Source: Congeria kusceri
Lineage: Eukaryota > Mollusca > Bivalvia > Myida > Dreissenidae
Direction: 5' to 3'
Length of the DNA: 64,000 nt
Assembly: GCA_027627225.1 (NCBI GenBank)
Contig: CM051030.1
Location: 2,435,501 to 2,499,500 of the forward strand
Numbering within the stretch: position 1 is the first letter of the stretch; each line of letters begins with the position of its first letter. Positions 48,040 through 58,500 of this stretch are shown here, piece by piece. The notes beneath the pieces were generated by a model. That model made no database searches and had not been told where the DNA came from. It saw only the letters and a program-made list of their open reading frames with translations. A program made the position numbers and the translations under genes.

Positions 48040-48595
48040 ACACAGTACAAATAGTAGGACACGGATGCCTCCACATTGTCACACAAATTTGCTGATGTCG
48101 GAAAAACTGTACCAAAAATACCCAGTTAACATGCTGATTAATATGTTTATAAAGTTTCATCACTCTAGCAATAATACTTATTGAGTTACACACGACACTA
48201 GTCCAAAAATGTATTTAAAAAAAAAGAAAAAGGACCATAACTCCGCTGATATCGGAAGAAACTGCACCAAAATACGCAGGTGCACAAGTTCACATGCGGA
48301 TTAATATGTTTATAAAGTTTCATCACTCTAGCAGCAATACCTTTTGAGTTACACGCGACACAAGTCCAAAAATATCATTTTTTTCTAAAAAGGGCCATAA
48401 CTCCGCTGATGTCAAAATCTGCACCAAAATACCCAGGTGCACAAGCCCTGATGCCAATGAATATGCTTATCAAGTTTCAGCACTCTAGCAGTTATACTTT
48501 TTGAGTTATGCGCGACACAAAAATCCGACGGACGGACGGACGTACAAGGGCAAATCTATATGCCCCCCCCCTCTAAAGTGGGGGCATGAATAACA
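48040..48595. repeat. Dispersed repeat, three ~165-bp units
   Basis: 'gccataactccgctgat', 'tttataaagtttcatcactc' and 'ttgagttacacgcgacac', ending in 'cgacggacggacggacgta' and 'tatgccccccccc'. Sits in the copy 4 intron before the membrane exon. Confidence 0.75.
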
Positions 48596-48760
48596 CACCA
48601 CATCACGAAACAACATGATTAAAACTGGGGTCACCGCCCTGGAATGGTTGATGAAAATCGTAAGAAACATTTACCACCTTGAAGTTTTTTTTCTCTGTTG
48701 ATAAATGACGTGAAAGTTAGGCGGAATTATTATTTATATTTTAATAATTTTCCTTCCCAG

Positions 48761-48851
48761 AGTCTTCAGCGTTAGGAGCAGGCATCGGTGTGTTGGTAGG
48801 GATATTGGTTTTAGTAGGAGTAGCTGTTGTCGTCTTTGTGCTCAGAAGACG
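48761..48851 (+). CDS. Copy 4 transmembrane exon
   Basis: 91 nt. ESSALGAGIGVLVGILVLVG then VAVVVFVLRR. Acceptor 'ttcccag', donor 'gtaagt'. Confidence 0.78.
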
Positions 48852-49011
48852 GTAAGTATATTTTTACTTACCACGTGTATGACGGCATATAAAGCTAGCA
48901 TTGTGTAAGAAGTAGGCATAACTGGGACACATAAATAGTAAAGCATTATATTAACTATACAATGCGGTTTCTCGAAGATAATTTGTGTCTGTATGCTTCT
49001 ACATTTTTTAG

Positions 49012-49648
49012 GTGTTATCGTTATTGTACGAAAAGGAATGCCTATGAAAAGGAGGGTCTTACACAAGACGGAAAGGCGCCTACTGAAGCAAAAGTCGGTA
49101 ACTCTGTAGCCAACCACAACTACTTTGTACAGGAGGAACACTCCATCTCAGAGGACGAACCTGTGGATCATTATAATACACCAGACGATCCAAATGAAGT
49201 CATTGCGGACGAGGACAATTACAAGTCTATCAATGATACGAAGGATCGACCACGTGGAAACGTTCAAGGCGACAACAGAGATTACGATAACACAACTAAC
49301 GGGGCAACAAAATATCCTGGCAGGAATCCAGACAACGTATATAATAAACTGAAGCTTGACCGGTACGGGGACTACGACCATGTTCATGGACAGGGGCAGA
49401 TGTATAACTTCACAACAAGCAACAACTACAACAAGACTGAGGCTACATCGGTTTCGATGTCGCGAGGTGCACGCGCACAAGGTGACTACCATCATGTGAA
49501 GGTACATGGACAGATTCATAACGTCACCTCAAGCAACGACTATGACACAATTTCAGCTCTACCGGCTGTGGCGGCGAGAAGTGCAGGTGCAAAAGGTAAC
49601 GAAAGTACTTACAATCACATTTCAAATCCAACCAGCAAGGTTCATTGA
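49012..49648 (+). CDS. Copy 4 cytoplasmic tail exon
   Basis: 637 nt, open, 212 codons. NHNYFVQEEHSISEDEPVDH, DNYKSINDTKDRPRGN, VYNKLKLDRYGDYDHV, GDYHHVKVHG, NDYDTISAL and STYNHI. The spacing Y-N-K-L, seven residues, Y-D-H-V is ITAM-like. Strong conservation suggests the copy lost function recently. Confidence 0.78.
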
Positions 49649-49769
49649 AGAAGCAAGGATACCTATGCTGCCAAAAATAGTGAAATGACATTATTAGTGC
49701 GACGAACTTTAAATGTGCTACATGTGACCCATCGGGTTATGAACACATCACCACAGAATGTTGATATTA

Positions 49770-52448
49770 AGCAAAAACCAACGCACACTTATAAGTGAAA
49801 TACTTAGTTTCTTAAGACAGCATATTTTGCATATTAAGAAATGTATTTTAATAAATAGACTCATTGGAACAATTATAATATATGTTTTAATTACTTTGCT
49901 CAACAAGTCTGTGTATTCACAGTGAATGGTAAATCATATAGTCCCTCATAATCAGAGAGACTACTTTTGTAAATATATACTTGTAAGATCAGAATATTCG
50001 CAGTCTGTAAGTTTAAATATATCATTAGAACTGGCAGTTCTCTACGATCGGCTAGTTTTCTATTTCTGACAAACATGTAACACAGTTTGAAGAACCTCTT
50101 AATATAGTCATTATAATTATGTAAAACTAGATTTCAGTAACGACAATGCAACATATACATGGAAACTAATTAGTTTTAGTTTAAGTACATCGGAATTTAT
50201 TTTCCGCATGATCATTTAATAATTTCCTGAATGCAACATTTCATCATACATACCACTAGTCAGATAAAGTGGTTGAGTTTTAAAGTGTGTATGTACGATC
50301 TTTCAGCAAATGTTATCGGTAATGAAAGGCCACTGGCCCAAAATACAACCAATAGTACATCATACGTGTTAGCGTAGTTGTAAATATCAAAAATATGTCA
50401 ATATAAACTATATTAAAACAAAGTATAATTGATAAAATATAACTGATCTGCAAATGAAAACGTACAACGCATAAGGAAGTCATATTTGGACGGTGTAAAT
50501 TAAATGTCCCATATCTAAGTGCTTAACCTAAAAATAACATGATTTAATTGATCTTTTCTCAACGTAAATGCATTTTATAAATACTTTATTAGGGGACTTA
50601 TTCTATCACATCTAGTGCCAGTTATTATCGATATATATAACTGATCACTAATAATGCGTCAGGAAAATACATTTGCCGAAGGTCGTTATATACTGGGCAC
50701 ACAATAAGAAAGCATAAAATCATTGACACATTTTATTGCATAGCAAAATTACATTCAGAATTTTGCTGCAATCGTGTTAAGGAAATGACTGCTGATGCAT
50801 TTCTTCACATTCTTGCAAGCAAAAGGCTACACACTAATCAACGTTAAACAATTTAATTGAATGTTTAATATGATTTAAAAGTAAAACAAGTATGCTGAAC
50901 TGATAACTGGCATACGAATAACATTCGTTTATATTATAGAACGATTACCTCTGTGGTACACTGCAGATCCGTTATATCGCGATTCGCGGGGTCCATGGAT
51001 CATTATCGCGATATATCCGGATCGCGATAAAACTTGTCAGGTCATCATGTACATATAGATATACATGTATACACTAGCCTATTGTCACGATCTCAAAACA
51101 TACACGTAATTAACTCACCTTTTGCATTGTTATATCCATACGTAAAATATTCCATTTTAAATAAAATATAATATTATTCCTTGTAATTAATTTCAAATTG
51201 CGTATAATAAATTCCAACTCCGAAGCGCCTACCCGAATTTTACTATTCACGTGAAGTAAACACAAATCCTATTTACAATAAAACTGCACATGTATTTCGT
51301 GTAAATGCTTTGTTCTGCTAGAAAAGTGCGCGAAAATTATGCTGACATGTTCGACGTCACGTCATCTTCATGGAAAGCGTGTATTTAGGATTACTATTGC
51401 TTACGAAATGTACCTATACAAATTCTTTACAAGTACTGAGAAACAGGTTGGAACTGAGCTTTACTGCTAAATGGCGTCATAGATTTCGTTTGTTTCTTGA
51501 CAGATGATGGTGATAATGATGACGATGATTAAGATGACAATGATGATGATGATGAGGAGGAGGAGGATAACGACAACGACAATGACGACGAAGATGACGA
51601 TGATGATGATGACGGCGATGACGATGAAGATGATGATTATAAACGCCATGGAAAGCATTTACAAGAAACATCGCGTCAGTTACTATATGCATTGTACGAT
51701 CACTTAAGAGACTATTTATTACGCGCGTCAATTGAAAAGTCATTGACAATGATAGATCGATTAAGTGTTTAATATACTTATTTATAATATGCTTTTCAGT
51801 GAAATATCAAATTGTATTGGTGAAATTAAATTTTATATTTTCACTTTTGGAGCAGTGAAAATATAAGATTTTATATTTTCACTGCAGTTAAAATATAACA
51901 TAAAACGGACGTTTTTTCTATAAATAGCATCGATTTACAAGTAGTGGTTTACAACCCTTGGCAAATTTATATACATGTACAGTATTTAACATTCAACAAA
52001 ATTATAATTAAGCTGCAACGACTCACAAAATATGGCATTTTTTTCCCACCATACTAACTTGTGACAGTTTTGGAATCATTTATGACGTCATTTTTATTAC
52101 GTCAGAATATACGAACTTGTGACGTTTAAGCTTATCTCGCGCAATGTTATTCATTGATTGTCCAAAAGCATAAAATACAATTATTTTTTTTGTTGATTTC
52201 GGTGTAAGATCATATTTTATTTCACTCGTGATCATAGAATTTGTTTTTCAGTCATGGCTGCGCTACTCGTTAAAATATAATTTCCTATGAACACTCATGA
52301 AATAAAAAACGAGCTTATGTGTGTGTGTACCACCCACAGCAGGAAGGGAGGCTCTTAAAAACCCATCACATTGCACATAATTGTCTCGATTGTTTCTTCC
52401 TTGCAGCGCATCAGTTTGTGTTCAACAATAACGGACGCAATGTTGGAA
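49770..52448. other. Intergenic spacer, copies 4-5
   Basis: No family exon until the copy 5 leader. 50960-51030 has a small 'atcgcgat'-rich foldback, 51500-51640 a GAT/GAC microsatellite, and 51980-52320 the element shared with 21140-21660. Confidence 0.5.
51500..51640. repeat. (GAT/GAC)n imperfect microsatellite
   Basis: About 140 bp of gatgat and gacgat trinucleotides on the + strand. Apparent Met/Thr, His-rich or Ile-rich ORFs here are by-products. Confidence 0.9.
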
Positions 52449-52503
52449 ATGTCTTTTTACGGTTTTCTAGGTCTTTTGTTTTGGGCGTATATCCCAGTGA
52501 AAG
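52449..52503 (+). CDS. Copy 5 signal-peptide exon
   Basis: MSFYGFLGLLFWAYIPVKG aligns with MWWYGILGVCQLVIMSVKG of copy 2 and is the same 55 nt, followed by 'gttagt'. An ATG three codons upstream (52440) could also start (MLEMSFYG). Confidence 0.7.
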
Positions 52504-55500
52504 GTTAGTATTTATGGTTCATGTTCGTATATGTTTTAAATTCACACAGCTTAACATTTAATTAAAAATTGAATAGAATTTTTCTGCCTTTCATTGGTGT
52601 ATGAACTTAGGAAATTACGCCTAATTTGCATAAACACCGACGGCGTTTATAAATGCATACATTAGGCGTAATTTCCCCCATCCACAGTTCAAACACCAAT
52701 AAAAATGCAGAAAAATAGTATTCAATTCTTATAATTACAATCAAAGGTGGATAAAAACTTTACTTTTAATTGTCTAAGGGCCGCAACTGGCGCGCAGCCT
52801 CTGGCGTAGTAATCCCCTTTTTAGTTTCGGTTTCCTTTTTGTCGAAAGGCATTTCTAATATCTCGTCAGACATTGCAAACCGTTGTTGATAATTTTTATA
52901 GTGGAGTTTCTGGTAAAACAATTCAAACTTTCCAATATGCGTTAACAATTTCATCGTCTGCAACACCGGCGACCGATAAATCAGCTATTTTGTTTACGAA
53001 CAATAGTGTATACATCGTATGCGTTCACGCAAAACAATGGGGTCATTCGCAAATAGAGAATGAAAGAAAACATCGTTAAGGTTCGCGCAAAACAATGTCT
53101 TCAATTCTCAAATACATAATGAAAAATTAGTACGGTCATGAATAATAACGAGGTAATTTGCATACGCAGCCGATACATCGGAGTATGAATGACAGGTCAC
53201 GTGGGCGAATTATCCAATCAGAATGCAGCGCTGACGTGAAAATGCAAAACGTTGTAATTATTAAACCTTTACACCGAACTGTATCGCATAGGTTATTTAT
53301 GCATATTTAGATTTGCTTTTAAACATTTTCTTGTAACTCTTCAAACCACAATGATTTGTCCAGATGCAATTTTGTTATTAGTTATAAGCTATATTAGATT
53401 TGCTATGAAGTTAAATTTTATTAATAATTGTGTGAATGTGATTAGCTCGGGGCTAAGTGTGAGGTTCGGCATGCCTTAAAACCGGTTTGAACCCATCGCT
53501 TTGCATTGACTGTTCCCCAATTTTAATAATTTTTTATGTTTTGTGTTTTGTTGTGCGTATTGTACTGTATATTTGTTCGCTTGCATCAAATAAAGGATCT
53601 GCGGATGTTAATAAGGACTTATCTCGTGGTGATGTCTCCGGAGTTTTATTTTTGTTATATTACATCAATTTGTTTCGAATGAGTGCAGTTCTTATTGCAA
53701 ATAGATTCTACTACAAAACAGTAATAAATTCGTCTCTTGTTCTGAAACGATATTTAACATGAAGCACACATATTAGGTTTGTGATAGTTTTCTTAGTTTA
53801 TATTAACAATGCTATTTGTGTTGCTTTTTTTACATAGAAAAATCGTATGTTTCTAAAGTGTTTAAATCACAAGCGTTTTATTTTTCATTTCAGCTGACAA
53901 CTTTAGCGTGAGTAGTAACCTAACAAACTGGCATTCAGTCCACTGTGTTCTGGCAGAACCAAAGCTTTCTTTGCAGAACGACTCTTTTCAAGTAAAAGAA
54001 TCCTTCGATTCATTTGGAAATGACTCTGTTTGGATCGGCTATATTTCCACAAAGGTTCCGTTTTTATTTCTAGGTAATGATCTACCATTTTGTTCAGTGT
54101 TAAGATGCAAATGGTATTTGGTACAAAATAATATACATAGGTTTAGAGATTTAAAGGCATTTCTAAAGAAGGTTTTGATAAATTGACAATCTTTACTTAC
54201 AGCAATACTATAAAACACACATTTTGTATGTAGGTTTTCTTGCAAACCTATGTTTTATGGCGACAATGACATTAATATATTGTGTAAAGTAAACCTGTGT
54301 GTTGAAAACTATCGTTTGACATCCATGAGGAATACGGCATCTGTGGAAATAAATGATTTGCATCATTGGTCAGTTGGTTATTTGTTATTTACAATATTGG
54401 ATTTTTTCTGTATTTTAAAAAAAAAAAGAAGGTCGGTGGATCCGAGAAACTAACTTAAAATCAACAAACTGTAATTGTATTAATTTAGGGTGCGCACACA
54501 TCAACAACAAGACGTCATACACAGTAACGAGTATTGGTTATTGCAACAACATCTGTGAAGGCGGGATATTTGGTATCCAGATAATCCAGGATACAAATGT
54601 AATACAAATACAAGTATAGTATTGACCTAATTGTGTACTCATGAAAAGTTAAAATTCTTGGACATAAATATGAATGTAATTTTTGTAAATAAATGACACA
54701 CATATTTTATTATATTTTGAGTGTGTTATTATTATGTATATATTAAAACATTTTTAAAATCGTGTATGGTGAAATAACGGACATCTGATGAAAGGTTTTA
54801 ATGTTTGATTAAGAAATATTTTTCGATTTGTCGTTGTTTATAGGTCAATAAACAACGATTTGGAGTTCGGATGCATAGGAATTAAACCTTGAGGGCGTTA
54901 GTCCGAGTTGTTTAATAGCGACGCATCAGAACGACAAAGAGTTGTTCATTGGCCAATAAACAACGATAATGCGATAATTATTTCGATTCTAACATGATTG
55001 TACATATATATTTTTGCAATTGTAATTGGAACTACTTTTTACTTTGCTCCGCCCAATTTGGGACTTCTTTTTGCGTTGTTTATTGGGTAGTTTAACAACA
55101 ATAATTTTATTCTTTGTCTTAAGAAAAATTAGCGAGTATCATGATAGAATATAATTTTCTGCATGTTTTTCGAAACACTAAACTGCACCAATAATAAATG
55201 TTGTAATACATTTATTTTTATTGTTAATTAATTACTGATTATTAATGTTTGCTGAATTTTATTTACGTCATGTTTCTGTTACCGCTTAGAATCAAACTCG
55301 ATTGGAGTGTCGATGTGTAAATGATTCGAAGAATACAACGTTAGGGAAATGCTCTTCGGACAAGTATAGATGTTACGTTTTATACACTGAAACAAATGGT
55401 TAGTGGCATGTTTTAACACATGTATTATTTATATCGACTGTGCACAACTCGTTTCTGAACATTCAATGCAATGCGCACTATAATCAATTTTTGATAATGA

Positions 55501-58500
55501 TGCTACTTGTTTATCAAGATGCTAATTATTTATTTAGAGCGTTTTTGTAATGATGAACGTTTTCCGTACAAAGAAAACATCGTCATAGATTCTGGACCAA
55601 CCGATGAGCCAACCGGAGATTGTCTGACATACTTCTCTCGATCTTTCGTATGGTTTCCATGTAGCAGCGTCACCACATCGCCATATGTTTTGTGCAGCAA
55701 CGCATCTTTCTCAGGTATTTAAAAACAGTGTTTAATTTAACGTCCATATATTTTTGGTGTTGGACAATTTAAAGAAATCGAACATATTGAATCCATACGT
55801 AGGTTCCTTACTTACCAACTATTAAATGTGTATAATGCATAAAAAAATATTGACACAATTTATGGAAATACTAATCCACAGAAAAGCCGTGTTTTGTCAA
55901 AATGAAATAGGTGTACAATACACACGAATTAACGAAGTTAAAAAGTAAAAGTGGTTGTGAATAGTCTATAACTACCTCGTAAATTTGAATCACAAGTTTA
56001 AACGCTGAATAAACCATCTCTAACCATATCAAGCACCGATATTAAAATTGGAATCATTAATATTCACAGATTTATCGGCAATGGCGAAAGTTAATGAGGT
56101 AACAAAGAATCGTTGGACTGATAGCAATGAACTGTGTTCGAATAATAGCAAATATCCAACGTCGTTACGACATATACTTAATGCTAAGTTTGGCGAGGAC
56201 AAGAATAAATACTTTTGGACAGGGGTTATCAGAGCAAACACCTTGATCAGCAGAACACAAATCGGTGAGTTTTTTGTTATTTCTTGTATAATACATGTAC
56301 TTTATGGCTTTAAGCATACAGAGTAGTGATTTTGATTGACGTATTTTTTATAAGGTCAATATATAGAGAATATTAGGTGAGTGTTAGATAAAGAAAACGT
56401 TTATCATGCGAGGCTTAGAAACAGATAAGCGCGATGCTTTATCATATTATGCTATGCTCATAAATCAGGTAAACCACATGAAAATATGCCCTCCCCCCAA
56501 AAAAAAATAATAAATAAATAAATAAAATAAAATAAATATTACGTTTCCTAGTTTTAAAACTGTTTTTGTTTACTACAAACGTCATCATTTGGTATGACGT
56601 CACATTGAAATACATAGCGTTCTAAAAATAACGATCGAAAAAACTTGTGCTATAAATAGCGATCGGATAAAACTTAAGTATATACGATGGGTTGTTATCC
56701 GATCGATTCGGCTGTAGTAATAGGGTAAGAAATGATTTTGCAAAACACGACAGTACATTTAAAAACGACACTATTAATCATAATCACGAGAGGTTTATCC
56801 GTTAAACAGAATCTTACTTAAATTGATTGCCTGAAGTGTTTTATTACTGTATTTTCTTTACTTTAAATTGTTGACCTAGTTTACAAACCGAAGAGCACTA
56901 TTGTTTCCGACACCCTGTGATCTACTTTCCGGAACAATGATTACCATGCCACCCACAAACGACAGGGATAGCAAATCACTGTGTTCCCCATTTAAAGTAC
57001 ACTTAAGTTTGTGCAATGATTCATCCATTGTTCGATTGTGGTTAATTTATTTGATAGTAACTTTGACGTTATTTTTATTTAATATGCAGAGTGAAGTTAT
57101 ATGCGGGAATATTTTGCAGACTAGAACTCCGCGAGTCTGATGCGTCACCTGACGGGGCATAACTCAAGTACAATAAAAGCAATTATGCCGAAAACCAAAC
57201 TTAACCTTCTTTTGCCTACTAACACTTCCCTAAAGCTTCATAATGATTGCACAAATACTTCTAAAGTTATTGCTTGCACAAACCTTACTTGAACTTTTTA
57301 AAATAAAGGGGCATAACTCATGTACGGTATGAGCAGTTATGCCGAAAACCGAACTTAATCTTCCTTTAACGCCTTCTAACACTTCCTTAAAGTTCCGTAA
57401 TGATTGCACAAAAACATCTGAAGTTATTGTCTGCACAAGTCTTATTTGAACTATTTTTAACAAGGGGCATAACTCAAGTATGATAGACCAATTATGCCGA
57501 AAACCAAACTAATCCTTCCTTTTTATGTCTACTAACACTTCTCTAAAGTTTCGTAATGATTGCACAAACATTTCTCAAGATATTTTCTGTACAAGTCTTA
57601 TTTGAACTACTTTATTTTGTTTAAAAAGGGGCATACGAGAACAGCTATTATGCCGAAAATCGAAGTTAACCTTCCTTTAATGCCTTCTAACACTTCCCTA
57701 AAGTTTTATAATGATTGCACAAAATCGCTGCAGCCGCTAAAAACGCCGCCGATGCCGACTAAAGTAATCCCTATATGTCACCATTTCAGGCGACACAATA
57801 CAATTGACTACTTTTTTATGAGACAGTTATTACAACCTGCTAGTATTTTTGTTTAAGGAAACGCATCAAACCCAGACATGCAATATGTATATATCAACAT
57901 GAGAGACAGGGTACTTCAGTTCACCAACAGCAGCAACAAAAAAGCTCTATGTGTGAACGGTAACACATTATGTATTTTGTGTTTGAATTAAACATTAGCG
58001 CATAGATAGGCAGTTGATTTACATTTTATTGTACCAAGAGTTTTCTAAGTTAACAACTTAAAGCAGCAATCCAGAAATATGTAAACAAAAAAATGTGGAC
58101 ATTCCACCTAAGCCTACGCCACACTAATAAAGGAAAGGATGCCAAGTGAATGTCATAGATATGGCTAAGAAAACAAAAACTTAATTCGTTCTTGAGCCGA
58201 TAAGCACTAGCTACTTTTTTATTTTCAGTGACCCACCCCATAAGGAATCCCAACAGAGGTCTTGATATACGGTATCTACATATGAAATTTTCATTACAAT
58301 ATCTCAATTCGTTCTCAAGTTATTAAGCGGATTTTTTTTTCTATTTTTAGTAACAGTGACTTTATATGCAATCCCCATATGCAATCCCAAAAAGGTATCT
58401 ACTTATGAAGTTTCATTACAATATATCAATTGGTTCTCAAGTTATTGAAAAAAAACAAGGGTTTTAGCTATTTTCGGTAAGTGACCTTGACCTTTACCCA

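Larger units (their letters stand above)
36776..49648 (+). pseudogene. Receptor copy 4 (no signal exon found, one frameshift)
   Basis: Exons: B 36776-36958, WSC-a 38488-38615, WSC-b 43502-43622, E 43935-44072, C 46017-46210, D 46747-46848, stalk 47094-47174, membrane 48761-48851, tail 49012-49648. Everything is open except exon C, where one base is missing near 46097-46101 (194 nt instead of 195). The shifted frame reaches TAA shortly after the WTG motif. No leader exon occurs upstream: the flank at 36541-36700 matches copy 3 on both sides of its leader exon but lacks the leader. Exon C also ends at a GC-type donor. If transcribed, the product would lack both a leader and the membrane anchor, so I call it a pseudogene, with sequencing error as the alternative for the frameshift. 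Confidence 0.65.

Noticed and set aside
49148..49519. Minus-strand ORF opposite the copy 4 tail (and the similar one at 60230-60772)
   Set aside because: Antisense shadows of the tail exons; no homologous constraint in that frame was seen.
51467..51749. His-rich, Ile-rich and Met/Thr-rich ORFs
   Set aside because: Translations of a GAT/GAC microsatellite in different frames.
53487..53762. 91-aa ORF with hydrophobic segments before copy 5 exon B
   Set aside because: No family motif, no splice evidence, lies in intron 1; cannot be supported.
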